This document shows positions 29,181 to 39,600 of a DNA stretch of 64,000 bases, piece after piece (positions within the stretch are counted from its first letter, which is position 1; each line of letters starts with the position of its first letter). The DNA comes from a virus: positions 45,146 through 109,145 of the IMG/VR virus record IMGVR_UViG_3300045125_000169. One strand, given 5' to 3'. The notes below the pieces were generated by a model. That model made no database searches. It was given only the letters and a program-made list of their open reading frames with translations, and was not told the origin of the DNA. The translations under genes and the position numbers were made by a program.

Positions 29181-31031
29181 GAGAAATCCGCCAAAATGAT
29201 GATAATCTGGTTAAACGTAAATATAGCCGGAGTTGTATTGGGCGATACCGTCAGAATACCTTGCTTGCAGAACTTTAAATTAAAAAAGAGCGGCTTGAGA
29301 CAAATACCCCCAGCGGCCCATTTATTCGCACCAAAAACATCGCCCGTTCCTAACAGATAATAACTGAAAGAATCGACGGTTGGTCCATCATACTGCCAGT
29401 CGCGCATTTCGACGCGAGAGTTAGGTGAACCATCAAACGATAGCACAATTCGTTCAATCGGTGGATTTTTAGGTAGGATCGGCACGGCACTGATGCGCAG
29501 ACCTTCCTCTTCATCCGCATAACTGATGCTTAAATCTTCAAAAATAACGGGTGTCCCATCATGACTTCCCACCAAAAGGATACTGCGATTATCGACTATT
29601 TCAGCGCGAGCGGGGCTGGTCACACCGATGAAATAAATGACTTCCGAGCCGTTGATGATGGCTCTCTCGGAATCAAGTGTGAGGTTGTCGCCAATGTGTT
29701 CATAGATAAAACTTGTAGCCGTAGGGATGTCCCTAATCTTAAATGTGCCATTTAGCGATGGTTGAGAATGAATATTTATCAAAAATAGACTGATTGTGCT
29801 GAAATCGATGGGTGTGGCGGTGGTCACCGTGACCATGTTTCCATACCGTGAAAGAGACAGGATATTGACTCTTTTTGTTTCACCACTTTGAATTGCGTCT
29901 ACCAGTGCGGCAAGGCTCGTGGTGTTGATGGGTAAGGACGTGGCACCAATAGCCTGCCCGTTCAAACGGAATGAAATATACTTTTCATTGAAGGGCGTAA
30001 AACCTCAGTGACAGACATCGGGGGTCCACCGATCGACAACACCTCAGAGAGAGAAAATTCGACGAGGCTTGAAAGTAAAATGGTACTCTCATCGTCGAGT
30101 GAGGCTGAAACTCCCGTGACTGTCTTTTGATCTTCAAATGCTTGTATGATCGCAGCAACGGTTGCAGCATGAGAGCCTGCAAAGGCGATAGGACCACATG
30201 GTGATGTCATTGACTTTGAACCGCACCTGCTCTTCGGAACTTAAAAACTCGCGTTCAAAATGAATCGTGCGGCTCATACTGAGCGTTAGCAGCGGAGCAT
30301 TGAACTCCGAGATAAAATTGCTCACCGTGAAATTGGGATATTTTCCCTGTAGCATCACGGCAAGCGTATTCGACAAAGACGCTTGGACGTTAGTCTCACT
30401 TTCTTTGCGTTGATGGCGGAAACGATCTTGGCCATCGTGGTTCCGTGGTCGGTGTCGAACCGAATAGGGCCGATCAAGATGCCGTTGATCTTCAAAGAGA
30501 TCTGCTCATTGACATCAGAAAACAACTTGGAAAAGTTCAGCGTCTTGGTCTCACCTGTGACGTACTCATCAGAAAAGTGCAGAAGCAGCTTGTACGGTTC
30601 GGTAAAAATACGGGGTCTTAAAAGTAAAGACTGTTCGATGGAATATCAAAAATCTGCGGTGGCTGAGGCTCAAACTGAATCACGCAGCGAGCGGGGGACC
30701 GAGCCAACACAGGGATCACCCAACCGCGTTCTTTGTCGCGTAGGCCACGGTGGAACAAGCAGGTCGCTGGTCATGGAAAAGCGGCCTTCGTCACTCAGTT
30801 CGGCTAAAAAAAGCCTTTCTTTTGAAACTGGAAGTTGCCCGTGACGCGCTGCCAGAAAAGAAAGGAGTCGGACGCTATGGGCCGTTCGAGAATCATGTAG
30901 TTTGGGGGGACGACCTGCCACTGTTGACCATCCGGGGGGACGTTCAACTGCTGCGAAAAAGAGTCCCAGGTTCGCAGGCCAATCTTGGTCTCAGTCTTTC
31001 GAGGTATAAAGCAGACCACCAAAGAACGCAT
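29153..31031 (-). CDS. Baseplate/tail structural protein with repeated modules (about 620 codons)
   Basis: Begins at ATG 31029-31031, directly after the TAG of the upstream gene. At least five indels break it (near 30800, 30700, 30380, 30200 and 29990). The joined sequence holds three or more copies of a module with a core like SLKINGILIGPIRFDTDHG and a trailing helix IVSAINAKK; the others are RFKVNDI...GPIAFAGSHAATVAAI and FRLNGQAIGATSLPINTTS. The C-terminus is beta-rich. It overlaps the next gene's start by 28 bases, or ends slightly earlier if another indel is present. Confidence 0.5.
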
Positions 31032-31805
31032 CTAAGAGACAAGGACCCATGCCTGCGGAATCTCGACATCCGAAACACCGGACGTGTCGCGAATGAAAAG
31101 AGGTTGCGCCTTAAGGAAAAAACGCATTTCAAATTTTGGTTTGAACGGCAGAAGACCTGTCTTGGTTTTAAGCGCAATCCGGTAGCGATAGACCACACTG
31201 GGCTCACCGAGGTTGGTGTCCCCATCTCTCTGACTGAGATAAAGAGCTTCCCTGACTTCATACGAGACGAGTGAGGGGAGGATTTCGGGAGTCGGAGACA
31301 GGAGCATGGCATCGCCAGGAACGACTTGATACCAACTCTCACAGAAAAAGTACGAGGATTCTTCTTGCTCTTCTCGGTAAATGATGCAGGGCGTTCCGAC
31401 AAGCGAAACAACAGGCACCCGGTTTTGTGCAATATCGGCACTGTAGCTCAAGATCAGAGGATCGCGTGTCTCAAAAGCGGTAAGTCCGATCAAGTCACGC
31501 ACAATATGCATCTCACCGATCTCAGAAGAGTCCCCGATGCGAATCAAGGTGTTGAGATTGAGTTCCCGAGGACGGGCCATGAGGGTCACGCGATGACTAT
31601 CTTTGAAAGCGTCTTCTGCGAGACCGACTTGATTGTTGGAAATCACTGCCGTGCAGTTAAAACCCCTTTTTGTGGCAAACCGCAAAAGTCCAGAGTCTAG
31701 CTGGGGGTCCACAAAGCGAGGGCGACCACGCACTAGCATCTTGAGGTTGCTGAAATAGGGAATTGTGCCCGCAGCAATTTCTTCGATTTCTGAAAGACGA
31801 CCCAT
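31032..31805 (-). CDS. Structural-operon protein (257 aa)
   Basis: Intact frame from ATG 31803-31805 to TAG 31032-31034, with the next gene's ATG immediately following. Beta-rich with regular charged turns (LNLNTLIRIGDSSEIGEMHI, ILSYSADIAQNRVPVVSLVG). Unrecognised; by position a tail or baseplate component. Confidence 0.55.
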   Translation of the reverse strand: MGRLSEIEEIAAGTIPYFSNLKMLVRGRPRFVDPQLDSGLLRFATKRGFNCTAVISNNQVGLAEDAFKDSHRVTLMARPRELNLNTLIRIGDSSEIGEMHIVRDLIGLTAFETRDPLILSYSADIAQNRVPVVSLVGTPCIIYREEQEESSYFFCESWYQVVPGDAMLLSPTPEILPSLVSYEVREALYLSQRDGDTNLGEPSVVYRYRIALKTKTGLLPFKPKFEMRFFLKAQPLFIRDTSGVSDVEIPQAWVLVS

Positions 31806-31853
31806 GGTATCCCTTTGTTCAGCGGGGAATGGGAATTGAATCTTGGTCGTCTT

Positions 31854-32558
31854 TTAGAGGCTCACATCCAGGGCAACGGTCCAAGACTCATCACCAACCC
31901 AGTATTTTTCAAGACGCAAGCCGACTTTTCGACTGAGTTCTAATCCTATCCCCGCGTTGACGTATAGTTTTTCATCGCGCTCATATTCAAAGCCTGAACC
32001 GAGAACGGTGAAACGAGCTTGACCCTCATTTTCTTCAAAGATAACTCGCTCGACGCGACCATAGAAATTGATTTTAGGTATACGGTAGCGCACACCCGCA
32101 CCACCTGTCACCATTTTAGAGTCAAGCTCAACCGTTAAGGGTCTATCCATGATGAAGTCGGTATTGAACTTCCAGTTTTCCTGGTTGTAGCGCACAAGAC
32201 CCAGCACATAAAAATCACGCAGAACTTGCCCACCGACGTCCAGACCAACATGAACCTGATGGCCGTAAGTGCCTTCGAGGTCCATCGGACCATAAAATCG
32301 ACTGTGAGCAAGATGTCCCATACCGACGTTCACAGAGACGTTGGATGTCACAGGGGCAGAAATTCCAAGATGGCCTCCGAGACCTTCCACTTGAAACTCA
32401 GTGTCACTGGGTCCTATATATGATCTATTGAGGTTTTGCAGGGCCGCAGTGACAGTCGTTTGCTCCGGCAGCAGTGGTGTAAAACCAAAAGCACAGGAAT
32501 TGTAAGACACAAGTCCTTGCATGGTAAACATCAAGATGACGCTGAGAATCAGCCGCAT
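31854..32558 (-). CDS. Outer-membrane beta-barrel protein
   Basis: Start ATG 32556-32558 is chosen for GAGGAATCT upstream and because it begins the signal peptide (MRLILSVILMFTMQGLVSYN). The mature part alternates short amphipathic strands with tight turns (VSVNVGMGHLAHSRFYGPMD, GHQVHVGLDVGGQV, MVTGGAGVRYRI, LYVNAGIGLELSRKVGLRLE). It is about 210 residues, the size of an eight-stranded barrel. Phage-encoded barrels such as lambda Lom alter the infected cell's surface; here the gene sits inside the tail operon. Exact role unknown. Confidence 0.7.
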   Translation of the reverse strand: MRLILSVILMFTMQGLVSYNSCAFGFTPLLPEQTTVTAALQNLNRSYIGPSDTEFQVEGLGGHLGISAPVTSNVSVNVGMGHLAHSRFYGPMDLEGTYGHQVHVGLDVGGQVLRDFYVLGLVRYNQENWKFNTDFIMDRPLTVELDSKMVTGGAGVRYRIPKINFYGRVERVIFEENEGQARFTVLGSGFEYERDEKLYVNAGIGLELSRKVGLRLEKYWVGDESWTVALDVSL

Positions 32559-32565
32559 AGATTCC

Positions 32566-32940
32566 TCAATGTGTGGCAACAGTCTGCTCTAGCTTCTTAC
32601 CCTCATAGCTCGCGTATGACCCCGGTAGTTTGAATCTCACAAACGTATAGCCGACCTTCGTTTCACCTTGTTCATCTTGAGACGGTTGCATCAAGAGACA
32701 AGCCTGTTCGCGCACGTTTTCCGAGAGTTCTTCGGAGTTGGCAACAATCTTAAGCTCACCGTTTTCCTGCTCCAAGATGCGCTCGTTGCGCAGGAAAATC
32801 GCCATTTCGATTTCGCACGTCTCGGTGTCGAAGTAAGTGACGTAGGGAATCACTTGACCTGTGCAGTCATGGACTTTGTATTTAAAAGAGTCTGGGCTAT
32901 TGCGGCTGATAATCACAGTAATACCTCTTTGAGAGTTCAA
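32566..32940 (-). CDS. Hypothetical protein (124 aa)
   Basis: The frame opens with TTG 32938-32940, overlapping the stop of the upstream small gene, so the start is somewhat uncertain. Mostly beta (GITVIISRNSPDSFKYKVHD, TKVGYTFVRFKLPGSY). It overlaps the ribosome site of the barrel gene. Unrecognised. Confidence 0.5.
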   Translation of the reverse strand: MNSQRGITVIISRNSPDSFKYKVHDCTGQVIPYVTYFDTETCEIEMAIFLRNERILEQENGELKIVANSEELSENVREQACLLMQPSQDEQGETKVGYTFVRFKLPGSYASYEGKKLEQTVATH

Positions 32941-33169
32941 TCATCGAGTTTGATATGTGGGAATAATTCCACCATAACATCATTCATGATGGCCGCAAGT
33001 ATTTCTGCGGCCCCAATGTCTGGATATTTGCTATCGTAATGTCTTACGGTTTGAACCAAGTTTGTGGCGGTTTGTTGAAACTTGGTTTCTCTTTAAGAAG
33101 TTCAAGAATATTGAACTCCTCGTCCTCAAGTTCTTTTGCGACAATTTTCACGCGCTCAAGAAAACCCAT
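32937..33169 (-). CDS. Small hypothetical protein (about 77 aa)
   Basis: ATG 33167-33169 follows AGGAGG. MGFLERVKIVAKELEDEEFN continues to a single break near 33075, then TNLVQTVRHYDSKYPDIGAA to TGA 32937-32939. Its length is one base short of a multiple of three, as expected for one deletion. Helical, acidic, unrecognised. Confidence 0.5.
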
Positions 33170-33179
33170 AGATGCCTCC

Positions 33180-34762
33180 TCAAAAATTCACAACGATTCG
33201 GTAAGTGAGTAGCATCCGGTCATTTTTGCTTTGTAAGGGAAAGTGAGCGTGAGCAAAAAGAAACTTGCGTTTCACACCCGTGTGCAGAGTGTGCTCACCC
33301 GTGTTTTCTATAGAATCTGTGATCGTCAAAGAGTCTTCGCCTAGCACCGCAGCGATTTCAAAAAGGTCGAGGGTGGGATTTTTGACGTAATAGGTTTGAC
33401 CCGCGTTCACCCCTTGAGGAAGAGAGCCCGTGGTCGAAAAGGTGACACTCTGCCCCTCGACGAGCCCATGATTGTGGACGTGGAACTGCAAAACTTCACC
33501 GTCCCCTTCGAGAATTTCGAGGACCAAAAACTCACCTAACTCTGGCTTGAAGTTGCTTTCGACGACTTCGGCCCAAATACCAAGCTCGCCATAGCCGTTG
33601 ACGCCGACGTTTCCATCGGGAACTCGGCAGACAAAGGAAACCGCACTCGTCGTTGGGGTTTCAATCTTCCCATCCGGGAGAGTGAAAGACGCAAGACTTG
33701 GAGGCAAGGGGTAGGCTGGGTCCGTCAAAAAGGTGCTCACACCCCCTGTTGCGGCTTCGAGCAACGTGAGATTTGGAGTCGGAGAGGCCGGGTTTGGTTC
33801 CAAGTCCCAAACGAAAATCGGCAAGGCGTTGCTGATCGCCCCTGTGATAAAAGTCGAGATGATGATCTTAGTAGGATCTTCTGCGTCCAGTTCCAGCCGT
33901 GACCAAACGGTACACCCGAGGGTCTCGGGAGTCACGGATCGCATCGACGATATTTTGCGCGGTCACTTCTTTCGTTTCCGCAGGCACCCAATGGACGTTG
34001 ACCGCAAAGAAGAGGCCGTTGATAACAATCGCGTCTCCTGGCTCGAAGTCCAGTCCGGTGACTTGCACCACGGCTTTGGCTTCGGTTGCGTGATCCTCAA
34101 ACGTGAGCACTTTAACCGGATTGGCCCCGATTGACCAAGACCACCAGAAAGTCGGGGACCACCGAGATCCAACCAAGACCCTTCGGCGCTGAGGGCAATA
34201 AAGTTGCCAATGCCACCTTTGACTCGACACTCGACGGTAATAATCGTCCCCTCACGGGTTGCTAAAAAATACTGCCCGAGGATGCTATTGATGTTGATCG
34301 CCGCTTTGAGGTTCTCTGCGGTGTCCTCAAGTGTGGCACCAATATCGAATTGCGTCGTGCCGTTGGCCCCAGAAAGAAGGGCCGTAATAACAGCACCACC
34401 GATATTGACCGTGTTGCCTGCTGCCGGAAAATCCACCACTTCCAAAGTCTGTTTGGCCGCTTTCGCGGAGGTGAACTCATCTTGATATCCACCACGTCCT
34501 AGCTGCCAACCGAGGTGCTTATAAACGACATCACCCGTCTTGACGCGAGCAAGGATCGATCTCGCCTCTGCGGTTAGCTGGGCTACAACTGTATCGGTGG
34601 GTCTAAAAAAGGCATAAGGGTGATTCTTTCCTAAAAATAACAAAGAACAACAGGCTTACCGACACCAGAACCGTTTGCAACGGGCGTATTGGTCGCAGCG
34701 TTCCAGGTGCCCTGATAGGTGAGAACTCCGGTTCGTCTCCCAAATTTTTCGACAAAAGCCAT
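33180..34762 (-). CDS. Tail fibre/baseplate-type structural protein (about 527 codons)
   Basis: ATG 34760-34762 (MAFVEKFGRRTGVLTYQGTW, NAATNTPVANGSGVG). The YQGTWNAATNTP pattern is a common phage fibre/adhesin module. A T5 run near 34633-34637 needs one more base to join VVLCYFLGKNHPYAFF; further breaks near 34130 and 33915. Later parts include a module like TVNIGGAVITALLSGANG...TAENLKAAINI and, near 33470, an HGL module (HNHGLVEGQSVTFSTTGSLP). Probably exposed on the tail. Confidence 0.55.
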
Positions 34763-34770
34763 GTTGTAAC

Positions 34771-35769
34771 CTATCTGACGTAGGATTGTTCTCGTTTAAT
34801 CTCGTGGACGGCCTCTTGTAGTGATACATCTTCAAATTCTGAACGAAGTATGGCCTCGATACAATAGTCCGGTGTGAAACCCTGGCCTCGAAAGCACTCT
34901 TTTTGACCGTCCTGCAAAGGAATCCCAGACACATATTCGACAAGCTCAAACACCTCTTCATCCGTAGGCGGGTCCACCTTAATAATCCTGTTGAATCTAC
35001 CAGGACGACTGGTCAACTGAGGCCCAAGCATAGTCAAAAAGTTGGTAGTCGTAATAATCAAAGTCGGAACTCGAAAAAGAGTTTGATTTCCATCCAGGAA
35101 ATTTAAACAAGACGGATTATAAATGCTCGCTCCTGAATTATCTTTGCGCCCAAAATCTTCGATAACAAGAATAATACGCTCGACTTCAGGCGCATATTCT
35201 TGAGAAAAAACATATGTTAGGAAAGAAAAGTCGATGTCACCATTTGTTTGCAGGATCGGTAGTGCTTTTTTGTTTCATGGCTTTTTTGCAGAAGTTGCGA
35301 ATGAGGGCACTTTTTCCCATACCTGGATCAGAGTGCAAGAGATACGAGCGTTTATTTTTTTTAAACTTTAGAATGATATCTTTCTTCTGCAAAAAAAGAT
35401 TGAAGGTTTTTTGCAGATTTTTTGAGGTCTCCGTCTCGAAGTAAATTTCCTCTTGAGACTTAAGCGCAACCCATCCGTACTCTTTGTGGAACTCAAACAT
35501 TCCTGGCCGAATCTGCCATTTATGTTCCCATTCGAGGCGCTCTTGTTTTTCTTTTTCTAAAAGACTGGCGAGATCCTGGTCTTCTTCAGTCTTGACCTCT
35601 TGTGAGGCTTTGCGTCCTCTTTTTTGATTGGCTCATTTTTATAAGAGACGATGAGAGGAACACCGTCCTTGCTCGTAGGTGGTAAAATCGTGAAGCCGCT
35701 TCCCAGAACAAAGCTCGACCCAGGTTTTGCCTCAATCGTTTTTTCGATCACGATCTTACTCGCCGCCAT
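34771..35769 (-). CDS. AAA+ ATPase no. 1, tail-operon associated
   Basis: About 333 codons, broken near 35615 and 35270. An N-terminal region of about 80 residues (MAASKIVIEKTIEAKPGSSF) is followed by a charged linker. The AAA+ core has Walker A LLHSDPGMGKSALIR, Walker B RIILVIEDFGRKD, sensor 1 TLIITTTNFL and an arginine finger region SRPGRFNRIIKVDPP. The SRPGRFN motif is Bcs1/FtsH-like. It is a clear paralogue of the 49465-50461 gene, and both sit next to collar genes. Likely an energy-driven folding or assembly factor for fibres, or a virion component; this is inference. Confidence 0.85.
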
Positions 35770-35795
35770 ACGTCACCTCAAAAAGTATCTTGGGA

Positions 35796-36685
35796 TTATA
35801 TTTTAATTATATAATACACACCTTTGTTGTGAGGTCTAGTTTCGGTGTCACCAGCCCCCAGAGACGTTGTGGGAGTGACGCTATGGGTGTGATCGGTGGC
35901 TGTATTATTGATAGAAACCGACGTGCTGACAGACACCGTATGGGAGTGATTGCCTAAAGCATAGTCGGTATAAGATCCTGTCCAATACACTCCAGGACCA
36001 TCGGCAAGTGCATTCTGACCCGTTGCATGAGTAAAGTTGAGGTCATCTTTATCGCCCATGGGAATTTGGTGATTGTGGCTGAGATTGGTGTCGCCTGAGC
36101 TACCACTACCACCCTGGTTGACACCATGGCTATGACTCTGGCTTTGGCCTGCCGATGTCACTGGTGAATTGGTCAACGCCAAACTATTTTTGGCCGTTTT
36201 ATGCGTTTGCCACCCACCAAGCGTCACAGCATCTCCGGCCCAAGGCGTCCCCACCCCCCTTAGAAATGAACCCCTATAGTCTGGTACTCTAAAATTGCCC
36301 GTGGTTGGATTTGCCCATCGGTTACCTGTGGTTGGGTTAATTTGAAGATCGTAAATAGAAACGATGCAAGAAAGATTGTTACCGATAGTGGCTGGGAATT
36401 GGTTCGTAGTAAAGCTCGTCGCAGAATTGATAGCAGTAATATAGGTGCCATTGGCAAACGGAGAATATAAGTGCCGCTCCGACAACCAAGTTGGCTGTAC
36501 TTGTCGTTGTTACTAGGGTGGAGGCCGAGGTTGACACAGTAATTGTCAAACCAAAAATGGACCACAAGCCTGAGTATGTCAGTTCGGCTATACTCTGCCC
36601 CATCACATAGAAGCCATCCTGTCGGAGCTTGGAGTCCTGAATAAGGCAGGATGACGCCTGAGGGGCAGATGGATAAAATAGCCAT
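35796..36685 (-). CDS. Tail collar domain protein no. 1 (short tail fibre type)
   Basis: N-terminus ILPYSGLQAPTGWLLCDGAE is the phage tail-collar domain. Two breaks (about 36550 and 36480) lead to FRVPDYRGSFLRGVGTPWAG and a long His-rich tail with many HSH/NHSH motifs (ALGNHSHTVSV, DHTHSVTP). This is typical of metal-binding receptor-tip fibres such as T4 gp12. It ends GVYYIIKI, like the other three collar proteins here. Start overlaps the giant-fibre stop (TAATG). Confidence 0.85.
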
Positions 36686-39600
36686 TAGAACATCTCCCAG
36701 TTGGACCCATTGCTCACAACACCGATGACTTCGTTCCGTGCAAGCGTCAGACTCGTCACATCATCAATCGTTTGACTCGAAGTGGTTGCGATGCGCAAAA
36801 GAGCACTACCCGTCAATCTGCTCTTCAGATAATAGACCGTTCCTGAGAAACCAACTGCCGTAGGTAACGTCAGAGTAAGGCCCACGGCTCCGGTTCCCGT
36901 AACAAAATAGTCACTGGCCACCAAGGTGTAACTGGTCGATACCGATTTGTAAGAAAAGGTGCTCGGTGGGCTAGTGTATCCTGTTAGCAACCAACGACCA
37001 ATGCCCGCGTTGTAGTGAACCAAGACGCTTGCTTTTGGTCTCAGCAGGAAGCGACCGCCATCTGGTGTATTAAAGCGCAAAGTAGAAGTTGTTAAGGAAC
37101 TTTCATGCAAAATCGAAACATCGTTCGCGGTTTCATTCACGAGGATGAAGATTCGCCCATCATTTGCGACGTTGATTCCTGTAACCGTTGTCCCAGACTG
37201 AATCCGAAGGATAGGATATCCGTACAAGGTCGTAAGGGTGTTGCTCGTACCATCGATGGTAGCAACCTCAGTCAACACATCCATTTTTGAAGATTGTTGA
37301 TCTGGCCGTTTTCCAAAGCGGCATTATCGATCTGGGTCGCGTTGATTGTACCGTTGAAGAACGACGGACCCTCGACGACTAGGCTGTTTCCACTGAACAG
37401 CGTCAGGTAGTCTTTGGCAGCTTGCCCTGTAGTTAAAGTTCCACCGATGTATGTCAGACCCGTATCGGTGATCGTCAACCTGTTATAAGATTGCTTTTTA
37501 TCGCGGATGGCGAGACATCCCGCTTCAGTGTATATATCCCAATAACCCGTGTTGGTCGTAATCGTCGAGTTCCACGTTTGCAATTCTAACGCTGCGGCAG
37601 AGGACGTGGTGGTGTTGGCGATTTTGAGGACACCCACGCTATCGACGATATTTAAGGAACGGTAGGCATCAACTCCATCGAGAGACGTCGATTTGACTAC
37701 GTTCGACACGTTGGTATTCAGGATTTGATCGCCAAGTGTTGCCTTACCGTTGACGTTCAGTTCCGATGTGAGAGTCAGGGTTCCGATGCCGACTTTTCCG
37801 GTCGTACCAACCACAAAAGGGCTAGAGTCTGGGCTTTGGTCCTCCACTAAAAGGGCATGGCCAAGACCTGTTTGAGTTACAGTCAAAGCTGGGGAACTTG
37901 GAGTTCAAGCTGACCGTTTGCGGTGCGCTAAAGGTCTTGCTGCCTGTAATCGTCTGGGCAGCATTGTGTCGTGAGCACTTCGCTTTCGCTGCCGTTCGGT
38001 CCCACCTTAAACCTAGAAGCCAAGGAGCTATCGTACAAAACTCTAGCTAGGGAAGAAGCTCCGGTTCCCTCAATGGTAAGACCAGAACCTTCTGCGGTGA
38101 CACTTGTTCCACCTTTATTCAAGGTGATATTGGTGTCTTTAACATCGAGCGTCGTCGAATTAACGGTTGCTGTTGTCCCCTGAACCGTGAAGTCACCACG
38201 GACCACAAGGTTATTATTGACCGTAGTTGTCCCTGCGGTAGTGTTGGCCGAACCGATGTTGACATCGGTGGTAGACCCAAAAACACCGTTTGTTCCGATA
38301 TTGATCGTCTTGGTCGAACTTGCCGCAGTAGGGCCTGTTGCAAAGTTATAGATCCCGGAACTGGTTGCAGTGCCTGCAATCGTGATAGCGGTGGACGAAC
38401 TAAAAACACTGCTGCTCACGGCAGTGGTGGTAATATCACCAGGAGTTGACCGCTAGGGTTCCAACGAGCGTGGTGTTGCCTGTCGAGCCTTGCACGACAA
38501 AACGACTACTTCCGACTGTCAAATCGGTGTTGACCTTGAGGCTATCGTCCACAACTGTGTAGTTTTGAAGGGTGGTTGTGCCACTATTCAGGGAACCAAT
38601 CACAATATTTGTTGTCGAATTATTCGCACCATTCGTACCGATGTTGACCACTTTGGTCGCACCAGAAGCCGTGGTTCCGGTGGCGATGTCCACACGGCTA
38701 TTGCCCGTCAAGGCGTCAGCAATATAGACATTCGACACGGTACTGAAGATGTAGGCGCTTGCCCGAGACGACAAAATCGTCGCTGCGTCTAGCGTTAGGG
38801 CACCGGAAACTGAGACATCCGACCTTAGAATGGTCGGTCCTGTCACGTCGAGGAAACCCCTAACGCTTTGGTCACCTTCAACCATGACGGTGGTTGCGGA
38901 GCTTTCGAGCCAATCAGGATGTTGCTCGTGGACCCCGACGCTCCACCTGTTCCGAGGCGGACCTCTTTGACTCTCCCCGAGGCAGTGGCACCACCAGCAA
39001 TCGATAAAAACGAATCCGATGTGACGGCGTTTTCCAGCGTCAAGGATAGCACGTTAGGGAAAGATCAATCGAGCTTAACGTGGTGGTAATCCCACCGTTG
39101 GCCGCTAAAGAGCCTGTGACAACCGTATCGCCCGTTGCGCTATCAACAGTGAACTTGTCCGCGACATTGAATGAGCCGTTGACCTTAAGAGCACCAAAGG
39201 CAGACACTGCGCTTTGGAGATTGATCGATCCAAAAGCTCCGATATTCACTCGCGTTGTAGAACCGGAAACCCCATTGGTGCCGATGTTGACAGTTTTCGT
39301 CGCACCCGAAACTGTTGCTCCGTGAGCAACATTCATCGAGGCTATTTTGCGTGGAAGCCCCGAAAGAGATCGACTGCGGTGAGGCGAAAAGAACCGCACT
39401 GGTTGCGGTCGATGTGATGCTACCGCTTGTCACTAGAAGCGAATCAACCGTTGTGTTACCCGAAGGGGTATCGACCGCAAATTTACTACCAACAGCCAAG
39501 TTGCCTGCAACGGACAGGGTTTTATCAACGCTCGTTGCATTCAAAAGCCGCGTGGTGCCGCTTTCGGACGAGCCGATGTTGACGTTGGTGATAGAATTAG

